Position numbers and translations under genes: made by a program. This document shows, piece after piece, positions 43,493 through 52,712 of a stretch of 64,000 nucleotides of DNA. Source of the DNA: an uncultured bacterium (GTDB taxonomy: Bacteria; Planctomycetota; UBA1135; GCA-002686595); contig CALLKX010000012.1 in NCBI GenBank assembly GCA_938083085.1, positions 62,001 to 126,000 on the forward strand, written 5' to 3'. Position 1 is the first letter of the stretch. The number at the start of each line of letters is the position of its first letter. Below the pieces are notes generated by a model. The model did not search any database. It saw only the letters and a list, made by a program, of their open reading frames with translations, and was not told the origin of the DNA.

Positions 43493-44104
43493 TCAGGCCT
43501 TGGCGGCGGCGAAGCGGGCGGCGACGGCGTCGAAGTCGACGCAGCTCCACCATGCCTTCAGGTACTCGGGGCGCCGGTTCTCGTAGGTCAGGTAGTAGGC
43601 GTGCTCCCAGACGTCGTTCCCCATCAGGATCTTGTGCCCCTGGCTCATGGGCGTGTCTTGGTTCGGCGTGGACACGACTTCCAGGCGGCCCTCGGGGTTC
43701 ATCGTCAGCCAAACCCAGCCGGACCCGAACTGCGTCGCGCCCTTGCCGTTGAAGGTCTCCTTCAGGTTGTCCAGCGAGCCGAAGGCGCTGTTGATGGCCT
43801 CGCCGAGCTCGCCAGTGGGCTCACCACCCTTGCCGGGGCCCATGATCGACCAGAAGATCGAGTGGTTCACGTGACCGCCACCGTTGTTCCGGACCGCGGT
43901 ACGGATGTCCTCGGGGACCGCGTCGAGGTTGGAGACGATCTCCTCGGCGGTCTTGGACTCAAGGTCCGTGCCTGCGATCGCACCGTTGAACTTCGCCACG
44001 TAAGCCGCGTGATGGAGCCCGTGGTGAAGCTCCATGGTGCGCGTGTTGATGAAGGGCTCGAGGGCGTCGTGTGCGAAGGTGAGGGCGGGGACTTCGAAAG
44101 CCAT
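43493..44104 (-). CDS. Superoxide dismutase, Fe/Mn family (Mn-like)
   Basis: The 203-residue enzyme dismutates superoxide to peroxide. Metal ligands are visible: His27 in TMELHHGLHH, His81 in GGGHVNHSIFW, and Asp and His in DVWEHAYYLTYENRRPEYL. The outer-sphere glutamine sits in NQDTPM, as in Mn-type enzymes rather than the Fe-type early glutamine. No signal peptide, so it is cytoplasmic. The start at 44104 gives the standard MAFEVPALTF N-terminus. Confidence 0.97.
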   Translation of the reverse strand: MAFEVPALTFAHDALEPFINTRTMELHHGLHHAAYVAKFNGAIAGTDLESKTAEEIVSNLDAVPEDIRTAVRNNGGGHVNHSIFWSIMGPGKGGEPTGELGEAINSAFGSLDNLKETFNGKGATQFGSGWVWLTMNPEGRLEVVSTPNQDTPMSQGHKILMGNDVWEHAYYLTYENRRPEYLKAWWSCVDFDAVAARFAAAKA

Positions 44105-44424
44105 GGATCGATTGGGGTCAGGGGCGCCGGGGCGCTCCGGCGGGGGATGGGAGTCAGGGTGAGCGGAGAGGATCGCCCCTACGGGCCTAATTCTCAACCC
44201 TCACCGGCGTAGGTCCGCGCCCGACGGCTCCTGGAGGGGACCCGGCGACATCGCGCACCCGGGCCTTTGGCTCGGCTGCCCAAGTTTCTGCAGCTTTGCT
44301 CGGGTTGCCCACCGCTGAGCCACGGGAAGCTCCTAGCCGTCCTTCAGGGAGCGCTCGTCCCCCGTTTCGGGATCTTGAGGACTGGCCTATTCTCAAGGCA
44401 GCCGCTCCCAAGCAACCCATCTCC
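44105..44424. other. Divergent promoter region between sod and the cytochrome gene
   Basis: This 320-base spacer carries both promoters. A CTTGAG (44374-44379) and CTCAAG (44392-44397) pair forms an inverted repeat with a 12-base spacer just upstream of the cytochrome gene, and TATTCT (44389-44394) could be a -10. The TTCTCAA word also occurs at about 44190 near the dismutase side. A regulator site is possible but unproven. Confidence 0.3.
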
Positions 44425-47349
44425 ATGAATCGCTCACTGATCCTCGTCGCCCTCGCCATTGCAGCCCCCGGTTCGGTCGAGGCTAGCACCAGCGAAGATA
44501 GGTTTGAGGCAGCCAGGGCGATCGTCGAGAGCCGTTGCTTGACGTGCCACGGAGGGGATAGCCGGGAGAGCGGCCTGTCGTTCGCTGACGCGGCAACCTT
44601 CGGTGAGGGCGGCGCCCGGGGGCCCGCCGTCCGGGCCGACAACCTCGAGCGGAGCCGGCTGCTCGAGGTCATCAGCTACGCCAACCCTGACCTGGCGATG
44701 CCCCCCTCCGGGCGTCTCTCGGAGGAGGAGCGCGTGGTCCTGGAGGGCTGGGTGATGGCGGGGGCTCCCTGGCCGGACGGCGCCGCCGGGCGCCTGGCGG
44801 ACCCGGAGGCTCACCCACTCGAGGCCGTCAGGGTGGACATTGATGAGGATTGGTGGGCCTACGGCGCGCTCGCACCGGGCGCGGTCTCAGGCGTCGGCGA
44901 GGGGCACCCCGTCGATGCCTTCCTCACGGCTCGCCGTGAGTCTGCCGGGCTCTCATGCGCACCCCAGGCCGACCCGCTTGCGCTGCTCCGGCGCGCCACG
45001 TTCGACCTGACGGGCCTGCCACCTACCCACACCGAGCGAGCGGTGTTCCTGGCGGACGTCGAGGGGGAGGGCCTTGATGCTGCGTGGTCGCAGCTCCTCG
45101 ATCGACTGTTCGCGAGCGCCCATTACGGCGAGCATCAGGCCCGGCACTGGCTGGACCTCGTGCGCTACGGTGAGACCAACGGCTACGAGCGCGACAACCG
45201 GAAGCAGAACATGTGGCGCTACCGCGACTGGGTCGTGCGGGCGTTCGACGCGGACCTGCCCTACGACCAGTTCGTGAAGCACCAGTTCGCCGGGGACGAG
45301 TACGCCTCCGACTTCGAGGACTCCCGCGAGCGTGATCAGGCGATGCTCGCCACAGGCTTCTTTCGGCTCGGAGTCTGGGACGACGAGCCGGTCGACCGCC
45401 CCCAGGCCGCCGCGGACGGGCGAGCGGACGTGGTGGACACCTTCAGCCAGGTGGTCATGGCCACCACCATGGGCTGCGCCCGGTGCCACGACCACAAGGC
45501 GGATCCGGTCACCCAGAAGGAGTACTACGAGCTCACCGCACACGTGCGCGGCGTGCGCCACTACGGGGGGCGGCCCGAGGCTGACCTGATCGATCGTGCG
45601 GAGGATGGCGTGCGGCACGTCGGTGAGCGCGACGCGGACCTCGCGGCGGTGGAGCGTGACATCGTTGCCGAGGCGCATCGGCTCGGGCTGGACGCCCCGG
45701 CCCCGGGGCGCGAGGTCGAGGTCCTGATCCCTGACGCGCGCGCTGGTGAGCACCGCTGGCGCTACCGCTTCGGCGAGGCCGTGGACGGCTGGGAGATGCC
45801 GGGCTTCGACCACAGGGACTGGAAGGAGGGCAAGGCCGGCTTCGGTCGACGAGGGACCCCGAAGTCCGTGGTGCGCACGGATTGGCAAACGAAGTTCGTC
45901 CAGCTGCGGACCACCTTCCGGTTGGAGGAGATCCCCGACTCGCTGCGCCTCACGCTCCACTACGACGACGACGTGCGCGTCTTCATCAACGGTCAGCTCG
46001 TGATGGAGCGCACCGGGTACATCGTGGACTACGGCACGCACCAGCTGCCCCAGGCCGCCCGCGACGCGCTGGTGGTGGGCCGCAATGTGGTGGCCGTCTC
46101 GTGCCTGCAGGACTTCGGCGGGCAGTACATCGACATCGGGCTCGACACCGGCTGTGACCCCAACGCAGAGGGCGGCCCCGTGGCGCTCCTCGAGGCGGCG
46201 GCGGCCCGTGAGGGCGACGTCGCGCTGGAGTCTGGCCGTGAGCTGCTCGCGCGCCGCGCGCAGCTGAGGGGCGAGCGGGTCAACAAGCCCTACCCCGCCC
46301 AGGTCGTGAGCGAGGTGGGATCACGTCCACCTGCCCAGCACATCAACCTGCGGGGCAGCGTGCATGCGCTCGCTGACGAGGTGGCCCCCGGAGTGCCTCA
46401 GGCCTGGGTCAAGGGCTCGTCGGGGGCCGGCGAGTACGCCGCCCCGCAGAATGGCCCGGATGGCGCGGCTACGAGCGGTCGGCGGAGGGAGCTCGTGGAG
46501 TGGATCTTCAGCGACGGCGCGCACCTCGCGGCGAGGGTGGAGGCCAACCGGACCTGGCAGTTCCTCTTCGGGCGTGGCCTCTGTCGCTCCACCGGCGACT
46601 TCGGGCGGCTCGGGGAGCGTCCGACACACCCCGAGCTGCTGGATTTTCTCGCGGCGGAGCTCCTCGATCGCGGGTGGTCACGCAAGTCACTGCAGCGCTT
46701 CCTCATGGAGAGCGAGGCCTACCGCATGGCGACGGTCGGTCCTGACGAGGCCCTCGAGGTCGACCCGCGCAACGACCTGTTCTGGCGCTTCAATCCGCGT
46801 CGGCTGACGGCCGAGGAGGTGCGCGACTCGATGCTCGCGGCCAGCGGTGAGCTCAACCTGCGCCGTCATGGGCCCAGCGTCTTCCCGCCCCTCCCCAAGG
46901 AGGTCCTGGCGACCGCCTCGCGGCCCGGCGCCGCCTGGGGCCGCTCATCCAAGGAGGACTCCGTCCGCCGGAGCGTCTACATCCACGTGAAGCGCTCGCT
47001 GCGTGAGCCGCTGCTGGCGGTCCTCGACCAGCCGGACCCGGACATGCCGTGCCCGGAGCGCTTTCCGACCAACGTCCCTACCCAGGCGCTGCTCACCCTG
47101 AACGGTGAGTTCTCGCAGGTTCGAGCGGAGGCCTTCGCGGTCTCGCTGGCGGAGCACGAGACCCTTCGTGCGGCCCTGACAGAGGCCACGGAGCGTGCAC
47201 TCTCCCGGGCGCCGTCGGGGGATGAGCTGGACCGCGCGGAGGTCTTCATGGCGGACCTAATGAACACGCACGGCCTGGATCAGAAGCGCGCCCTCAGCCT
47301 CTTCGCCCTCGGCCTCTTCAACCGGAACGAGTTCACCTGGCTTGACTGA
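44425..47349 (+). CDS. PSCyt1-DUF1549-DUF1553 protein
   Basis: The second planctomycete-type protein (974 residues) has a signal peptide (to about residue 20) and a PSCyt1 domain with CLTCH (38-42). DUF1549 follows (FDLTGLPPTHTERAVF, HWLDLVRYGETNGYERDN) with CARCH near residue 352. A jelly-roll domain lies in the middle (GWEMPGFDHRDWKEGKAGFG, LTLHYDDDVRVFINGQLV), like the insert in glycosidases. DUF1553 ends it (WQFLFGRGLCRSTGDFG, AYRMATVG). It has a different middle domain from the copy at 35-38 kb. The next gene overlaps by one base (TGATG). Confidence 0.94.
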   Translation: MNRSLILVALAIAAPGSVEASTSEDRFEAARAIVESRCLTCHGGDSRESGLSFADAATFGEGGARGPAVRADNLERSRLLEVISYANPDLAMPPSGRLSEEERVVLEGWVMAGAPWPDGAAGRLADPEAHPLEAVRVDIDEDWWAYGALAPGAVSGVGEGHPVDAFLTARRESAGLSCAPQADPLALLRRATFDLTGLPPTHTERAVFLADVEGEGLDAAWSQLLDRLFASAHYGEHQARHWLDLVRYGETNGYERDNRKQNMWRYRDWVVRAFDADLPYDQFVKHQFAGDEYASDFEDSRERDQAMLATGFFRLGVWDDEPVDRPQAAADGRADVVDTFSQVVMATTMGCARCHDHKADPVTQKEYYELTAHVRGVRHYGGRPEADLIDRAEDGVRHVGERDADLAAVERDIVAEAHRLGLDAPAPGREVEVLIPDARAGEHRWRYRFGEAVDGWEMPGFDHRDWKEGKAGFGRRGTPKSVVRTDWQTKFVQLRTTFRLEEIPDSLRLTLHYDDDVRVFINGQLVMERTGYIVDYGTHQLPQAARDALVVGRNVVAVSCLQDFGGQYIDIGLDTGCDPNAEGGPVALLEAAAAREGDVALESGRELLARRAQLRGERVNKPYPAQVVSEVGSRPPAQHINLRGSVHALADEVAPGVPQAWVKGSSGAGEYAAPQNGPDGAATSGRRRELVEWIFSDGAHLAARVEANRTWQFLFGRGLCRSTGDFGRLGERPTHPELLDFLAAELLDRGWSRKSLQRFLMESEAYRMATVGPDEALEVDPRNDLFWRFNPRRLTAEEVRDSMLAASGELNLRRHGPSVFPPLPKEVLATASRPGAAWGRSSKEDSVRRSVYIHVKRSLREPLLAVLDQPDPDMPCPERFPTNVPTQALLTLNGEFSQVRAEAFAVSLAEHETLRAALTEATERALSRAPSGDELDRAEVFMADLMNTHGLDQKRALSLFALGLFNRNEFTWLD

Positions 47350-48830
47350 TGACCATGAACGAGCAGCAACAACGACAGGGCGACGGGCGCGGGTGTGACA
47401 TGAGTCGGCGGCAGTTCCTTTGGAACTCTGCCGGAGGCTTCGGCTCCGTGGCGTTGACGGGGATGCTCGGTTCCGAGTTCCTCGCCTCCTCGGCGACCGC
47501 GGCGGCGGGCGGGCCCAACCCGCTGGCGGGGAAGCCGATCACGTCCGCCGCGCTGGGCCGCGCCAAGCACGTGATCTTCCTCTTCATGTACGGCGGTCCG
47601 AGCCAGGTCGATACCTTCGACTACAAGCCGGATCTCTACCGGCTGGACGGCAAGACCGTGAGCGTCCCCACCTTCGGGCGCGGCGGCAAGCGAGACGGGG
47701 GGCGGGTCGTGGGTCCCAAGTGGCGCTTCCGGCAGTACGGGGAGTGCGGCAAGTACGTCTCAGACCTCTTCCCGCACGTGGGCACCCAGGTGGACAAGAT
47801 CGCCTTCCTGCACTCCATGTACGCGGAGAGCCCCATCCACGGTTCGGCGCTTCTGAACATGAACTGCGGCCGGTTGATCTCCGGCCACCCGAGCCTCGGC
47901 TCGTGGGTGAACTACGGGTTGGGTTCAGTGAACAAGGACCTGCCTGGCTACGTGGTGATGCTTGACGAGGCTGGCGGCCCCATCAGCGGCGCGAAGAACT
48001 GGACCAATGGTTACATGCCAGCGTCGCTCCAGGGCGTGCAGGTGCGCACCGAGGGGACCCCGATTCTCGGTCTCGACCGCCCGGCGGACATGACCGACGG
48101 GGCTCAGCGTGTGCTCCTCGACCACCTTCGCTCGGAGAACGAGGTCCACGCGGCGAGCCGCGCCGGCAACGACCAGCTCCAGGCCCGCATCGAACAGTTC
48201 GAGCTCGCCTACCGAATGCAGTCCACGGCCCCCGAGGCCGTCGACCTCGCCAGTGAGGACGAGGGCACCCGTGATCTCTACGGACTCAACGATGAGAAGA
48301 CCCGGCGGTTTGGCTCCAAGTGCCTGCTGGCGCGGCGGCTCGTCGAGCGCGGGGTCCGCTTCGTTCAGGTCTACTCTGGTGGTGGGCACAACGACGACAA
48401 CTGGGACGCCCACGGGGACCTGATCTTCAATCACACCCGGCACGCGGGTCGCACGGACAAGCCCATCGCCGGGCTCCTCGTTGACCTCGAGCAGCGCGGT
48501 CTCCTCGAGGAGACGCTGGTGGTGTGGGGCGGTGAGTTCGGCCGCCAGCCCACGGCCGAGTACGCCGAGGGGACCGGCCGCGACCACAACTCGTGGGGCT
48601 TCACCATGTGGATGGCCGGAGGAGGCATCAAGGGAGGGACCAGCGTCGGGCAGACCGACGAGCTCGGTTCCAAGGCCGTGGAGGATCGCTTTCACGTGCG
48701 CCGACTCCACGCGACGATCCTCCACCTGCTCGGGCTGGACCCCAACGGGCTGACCTACTTCTTCAACGGGCTCGACCAGAAGCTTGTGGGTACCGAGGGC
48801 GCCGAGCCGATCCACGAGGTCATCGCGTGA
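47349..48830 (+). CDS. DUF1501 family protein
   Basis: This 493-residue partner of the upstream DUF1553 protein has a twin-arginine signal (MSRRQFLWNSAGGFGSVAL). Core motifs are HVIFLFMYGGPSQVDTFDYK, WGGEFGRQPTAEY, GRDHNSWGFTMWMAGGG and RRLHATILHLLGLDP. A short Asn/Gln-rich lead precedes the signal, so the ATG at 47349 or a later one at 47355 or 47400 could be used. It overlaps the next gene by four bases (GTGA), so the three genes form one translation-coupled operon. Confidence 0.93.
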   Translation: MTMNEQQQRQGDGRGCDMSRRQFLWNSAGGFGSVALTGMLGSEFLASSATAAAGGPNPLAGKPITSAALGRAKHVIFLFMYGGPSQVDTFDYKPDLYRLDGKTVSVPTFGRGGKRDGGRVVGPKWRFRQYGECGKYVSDLFPHVGTQVDKIAFLHSMYAESPIHGSALLNMNCGRLISGHPSLGSWVNYGLGSVNKDLPGYVVMLDEAGGPISGAKNWTNGYMPASLQGVQVRTEGTPILGLDRPADMTDGAQRVLLDHLRSENEVHAASRAGNDQLQARIEQFELAYRMQSTAPEAVDLASEDEGTRDLYGLNDEKTRRFGSKCLLARRLVERGVRFVQVYSGGGHNDDNWDAHGDLIFNHTRHAGRTDKPIAGLLVDLEQRGLLEETLVVWGGEFGRQPTAEYAEGTGRDHNSWGFTMWMAGGGIKGGTSVGQTDELGSKAVEDRFHVRRLHATILHLLGLDPNGLTYFFNGLDQKLVGTEGAEPIHEVIA

Positions 48831-51208
48831 TCGGACTGATCCTCGCGGCCGAGGAGGCCGCCTTTGGCGCGGAGCAGTGGGCTGAGTTCTACGCCCGGCT
48901 TCACCCGGTGCTGCTGCACTTCCCCATCGGTCTGAGCCTCGCCGCGCTCTTCATGGAGTGCGCCGCGATCGTGTCGCCTCCTGCTCGGAGTACGCGGCGT
49001 TGGATGTACTGCTTGCTGGCTGTCTCGGCGACGTTTGCTGCGTCGAGCGGGTGGTTGCTGGGAGGGGGGGCTGATTACTCGGGGGAGCTGGTGGAGGAGC
49101 ATCGCCGACTCGGCGTGGCGGCGGCCGTGCTTGCGGTGCTCGTGGCGAGCATCGACCTCTTCGGGCGCAGCCGAAGGGCCGCCTCTGCGCGGGGCGCCCT
49201 GGCGCTCTTGTGCGCCGGGGTCGTCGCGACAGCAGGGCACCACGGCGGGATGATGACCCACGGGAGGACGTTCCTCTCCGGGGTCGCGCCGGCATGGCTC
49301 GCGCCCTACCTCACGGAAGAAGCGCAGCCGTCCGCCTCGCCCTCAGGTTCGTTCCGGCAGGCCTTCGTCCCCGGCCAGGGAGCTCCCGAATCCGCACCTG
49401 GAGGTGAGGTGGACAGTCCCGTCCACGCCGGGACAGGCGTCACCCACCGCCCCCTCGCTCCGGGGCACGACGTCCCGGAGGCGACCGGCCCGTCGGACCT
49501 CGGGCTGCTCGTCGCGTCGTTCCGGTCGCGTTGCATCGAGTGCCACAACGAGGACAAGTCCAAGGGCGGGCTGCGACTGGATGAGGTCGCGGGCTGGCGG
49601 AACGGGGTGGACCTTGAGTCGCCCGGGGACAGCGAGTTACTGTATCGCGTGCTCCTGCCCCGGGATGACGTCGACGCCATGCCGCCCAAGGGAGCGGCCC
49701 TGGACAAGGCTGCGATCGACGCCCTCCGTGGGTGGATCGACGCGGGCGCCCCGACCGACGAGCTGGGTGTCCTCCTCAGCGAGGCCGCGGAGGATCAGGA
49801 CAAGCAGGCGGCGACCATGGACGAGCTGCGCGCGGCCACGGGCGCCAGGATCGAACCTATCGCCGAGGACCTGCTCTCGCCGACGGCCGAGCAACGCCTC
49901 GACGTGAGTTGGCGCCACACCGATGCCGCGCCGACCCGGGCCGAGGTCGAGGCGCTCGGCCCGGTCGCGGCGCGGGTGGTCCGACTGGACCTCGCGCGGC
50001 CGGGGGTCAGCGACGCCGTGGTGGTGGGCCTCCCGGAGCTGGAGGCCCTCGAGAGGCTTCACCTCGAGAACACCGATGTCACGGACGCCGTGGTGGCCGT
50101 GATCGTGCAGCGGGCCCCGGCGCTGGAGTACCTGAACCTCCACTCCACGGGCGTCTCTGCGGCCGGGCTGAAGCCCCTCGAAGGTCTCGGCGGGCTGCAG
50201 CGGCTCGTTCTCTTCGGCACCGCGGTGACCCAGGCCCAGGCTGGAGCGCTCGCGCTGCAGGCGCCGGGGGCCAAGGTGACCACGGGGACGCCCGCGCCGA
50301 GGGTCTTCGCCAAGGGGCAGCCCCGGAGGATCCTCGCCGCCGACGCGAGCAAGGGCCGGGTTGCGCTCCTGCGTGAGATCGCGATCGGTCGCCCGGAGGT
50401 CCTCTGGGAGCGACCGATCCAGGCGCTGCATGATCTCCAGTGGCTGGGCGAGACGGAGCGCGGCCACGGTCGTGTTCTCGTGCAGGAGTCCTGGACACGG
50501 ATCGTCGAGGTCGACACCCGCACCAATGACACGCTCTGGGTCTATGACGCCGAGCCCGCGGACGGGGAGCGAGTGGAGATCCACTCCTTCCAGCGGCTCG
50601 AGGACGGGACGACCATGGTCGCGGAGTCTGGCCGTGGCCGGATCATCTTCGTGGACAAGGCGGGCGAGGTGGTGGGCGCGTTCCCGCTGAGCCTCGACCG
50701 ACCCGACGCCCATCACGACACGCGGCTGGTGCGAGTGACGCCGAAGGACACGTTCCTTGTGGCCCACGAGAACGACGGAGTCGTCCGTGAATACGATCGG
50801 AGCGGGGCTGTCCTGTGGACCTTTGACGTCCCGCTCTTCGGGCGTGATCGTGCGCCGGGGCATGGCCTTGAGGCCCACGGGGATCAGTGCTTTGAGGCCA
50901 TACGCCGGTCGGACGGCGACACGCTGATCACCACCGGGAACGGAAGCAGCCTGGTCTGCGTGACCCCTGAGGGGGAGGTCCGCTGGCGGAAGGGATCCGA
51001 GGACCTCGACGGGGTCCAGCTGGCCTGGGTGACGACGGTGCAGGAGCTTGGCAATGGAAATCTGATCCTCGGGAATTGCCACGCAGGCGACGAGCAGCCG
51101 CAGGCCATCGAGATCCGGCCTGACGGCGCCGTGGAGTGGACTTTCAGGGACTTTGAGCGCTTCGGTAACGGGCTTTCAAACCTTCACGTGATTGAAGAGG
51201 CTCGTTAG
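48827..51208 (+). CDS. DUF2231-cytochrome-LRR-propeller fusion protein
   Basis: The GTG-started 793-residue protein joins four parts. First, a DUF2231 four-helix membrane domain (LHPVLLHFPIGLSLAAL). Second, a PSCyt1 domain with CIECH (236-240) and KSKGGLRLDEV. Third, a short leucine-rich-repeat-like stretch (ALERLHLENTDVTDAVV, LEYLNLHSTGVSAAGL). Fourth, a C-terminal beta-propeller-like region, about 500-793 (EYDRSGAVLWTFDVP, TVQELGNGNLILGNCH). It could link membrane electron flow with an extracellular oxidase-like activity, but this is inference. It overlaps the DUF1501 gene by four bases. Confidence 0.85.
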   Translation: MIGLILAAEEAAFGAEQWAEFYARLHPVLLHFPIGLSLAALFMECAAIVSPPARSTRRWMYCLLAVSATFAASSGWLLGGGADYSGELVEEHRRLGVAAAVLAVLVASIDLFGRSRRAASARGALALLCAGVVATAGHHGGMMTHGRTFLSGVAPAWLAPYLTEEAQPSASPSGSFRQAFVPGQGAPESAPGGEVDSPVHAGTGVTHRPLAPGHDVPEATGPSDLGLLVASFRSRCIECHNEDKSKGGLRLDEVAGWRNGVDLESPGDSELLYRVLLPRDDVDAMPPKGAALDKAAIDALRGWIDAGAPTDELGVLLSEAAEDQDKQAATMDELRAATGARIEPIAEDLLSPTAEQRLDVSWRHTDAAPTRAEVEALGPVAARVVRLDLARPGVSDAVVVGLPELEALERLHLENTDVTDAVVAVIVQRAPALEYLNLHSTGVSAAGLKPLEGLGGLQRLVLFGTAVTQAQAGALALQAPGAKVTTGTPAPRVFAKGQPRRILAADASKGRVALLREIAIGRPEVLWERPIQALHDLQWLGETERGHGRVLVQESWTRIVEVDTRTNDTLWVYDAEPADGERVEIHSFQRLEDGTTMVAESGRGRIIFVDKAGEVVGAFPLSLDRPDAHHDTRLVRVTPKDTFLVAHENDGVVREYDRSGAVLWTFDVPLFGRDRAPGHGLEAHGDQCFEAIRRSDGDTLITTGNGSSLVCVTPEGEVRWRKGSEDLDGVQLAWVTTVQELGNGNLILGNCHAGDEQPQAIEIRPDGAVEWTFRDFERFGNGLSNLHVIEEAR

Positions 51209-51304
51209 TGTTTCCACCCGCGTCAGGTCCCCCACGGGACGTCCCCAGAGCTTCTGGTCTGACCGCGAACAGCTCTCGCTCCACTCCCGCTCAAGGGACC
51301 TACT

Positions 51305-51589
51305 ATGAAAAAAATCATCGCTGCCGCCGCGCTCACGCTCGGCGCCACGGGCTGCCTCGGCCCGAACAACGCCGCCAACAGCCTCCTCAACTGGAACGCC
51401 GAGGTCTCTGACCATGACGCCGTCAACGAGGCGGTCTTCATCGGCATGAACATCATCCCGGTCTACCCGATTGCCTACATGGTGGACGTCGTCGTCCTCA
51501 ACACGATCGAGTACTGGAGCGGCGGTAACCCCGTTGACGCCCCCGGCCCGTTCCCCGGCTTCTCCCGCAAGGGCGGCGACGAGGACTGA
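51305..51589 (+). CDS. DUF3332 family lipoprotein
   Basis: The 94-residue protein has a signal with a lipobox-like GATGC (Cys17) and the DUF3332 core FIGMNIIPVYPIAYMVDVVV plus LNTIEYWSGGNP. The family is found in many Gram-negative bacteria; the role is unknown. A clear AAGGGA ribosome binding site lies about seven bases before the ATG. A strong hairpin follows its stop. Confidence 0.82.
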   Translation: MKKIIAAAALTLGATGCLGPNNAANSLLNWNAEVSDHDAVNEAVFIGMNIIPVYPIAYMVDVVVLNTIEYWSGGNPVDAPGPFPGFSRKGGDED

Positions 51590-51610
51590 GCTCTTCTGAG
51601 CTTGCCTGAC

Positions 51611-51653
51611 GCAAACGGCGCGCCACCCGTATTGCGGGTGGCGCGCCGTTTGC
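51611..51653. terminator. 19-bp hairpin, probable bidirectional terminator
   Basis: The arms 51611-51629 and 51635-51653 pair perfectly with a five-base TATTG loop. They lie 22 bases after the DUF3332 stop and 41 bases before the end of the convergent korB gene. GCTTTGG follows, a short T-rich tail. Confidence 0.8.
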
Positions 51654-51693
51654 TTTGGTCTCAGGCGGTATCCGGAGATCCGCGTGTGAGGGT

Positions 51694-52698
51694 CTAGTCG
51701 ACGGTCCAGATCTCGCCGTCGTAGACGAGGTCCTTCAGTTCGCCGGCGCCCTTGGTGGCGATCGCGTCTTCCACCTGCGCGTTGACGCCGACCTCGTACA
51801 CCGGGGCCTCCACGGCGCGCAAGACGCCGACCGGGACGGGCATCTCGGGGTCGTCCCGCATGCCTGCGATCAGGACCGTGGGTGCGTGAGAGGGGGTGTC
51901 AGGGCGCCAGACGTCGGCTTCCTCGGCAGAGCAGCGCTCGACGGTGAACCCGTTGAAGCGTAGGCCCTTGTCGCGGTCAGCGCCGTAGATCATGGGCTCT
52001 CCGGCGACCAGGTCGACCGTCCGGTCGGGCCGGACCTTCTTCTCCACCGTGGTGGCGTAGAAGTCCTTGTTGAAGATCACGCAGTTCTGAAGGATCTCGA
52101 TGAACGACGTCCCCCTGTGCGCGGCGGCCGCCTTGAGGATCTTAGACATGTGCTTCATGTCCTGGTCGATGGTCCGCGCCACGAAGGTGGCCTGGGACCC
52201 GACTGCGAACTGAGCGGGCTCGAAGGGGCGGTCGATGGAGCCCATGGGCGTCGACTTCTTCTTCGTGCCTACCGGTGACGTGGGGGAATACTGCCCCTTC
52301 GTCAGGCCGTAGATCTCGTTGTTGAACATGAGGATGTTCACGTCGAGGTTGCGGCGCAGGATGTGGGCCAGGTGGTTGCCGCCGATGGAGAGAGAGTCTC
52401 CGTCGCCGGTCACGATCCACACGTCGAGGTCAGGGTTCGCGACCTTGACCCCGGTGGCGACCGCGGGAGCGCGGCCGTGGATGGTGTGGAAGCCGTACGT
52501 GTTCATGTAGTACGGGAAGCGGCTAGAGCAGCCGATCCCCGAGACGAACACGGTCTTGGCGGGGTCCGCGCCGGACTCCGCCATGTGCTTCTGGAGGGCG
52601 TTGAGGATCGCGTAGTCCCCGCAGCCAGGGCACCAGCGCACCTCCTGGTCGGAGGCGAAGTCCTTCTTCGTGAGGGCGGGCTGAGCGATGTCGGTCAT
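51694..52698 (-). CDS. korB: 2-oxoacid:ferredoxin oxidoreductase, beta subunit
   Basis: The 334-residue TPP subunit of a KorAB-type enzyme (2-oxoglutarate or another 2-oxoacid to acyl-CoA with reduced ferredoxin). The cluster cysteines sit in WCPGCGDY, SGIGCSSRF and LQNCVIFN. The TPP-binding stretch is GDGDSLSIGGNHLAHILRRN with NNEIYGLTKGQ. The start at 52698 lies 14 bases after the korA stop, so the two are co-transcribed. The exact oxoacid cannot be read from sequence. Confidence 0.94.
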   Translation of the reverse strand: MTDIAQPALTKKDFASDQEVRWCPGCGDYAILNALQKHMAESGADPAKTVFVSGIGCSSRFPYYMNTYGFHTIHGRAPAVATGVKVANPDLDVWIVTGDGDSLSIGGNHLAHILRRNLDVNILMFNNEIYGLTKGQYSPTSPVGTKKKSTPMGSIDRPFEPAQFAVGSQATFVARTIDQDMKHMSKILKAAAAHRGTSFIEILQNCVIFNKDFYATTVEKKVRPDRTVDLVAGEPMIYGADRDKGLRFNGFTVERCSAEEADVWRPDTPSHAPTVLIAGMRDDPEMPVPVGVLRAVEAPVYEVGVNAQVEDAIATKGAGELKDLVYDGEIWTVD

Positions 52699-52712
52699 GG
52701 TCGTATTCCTCC

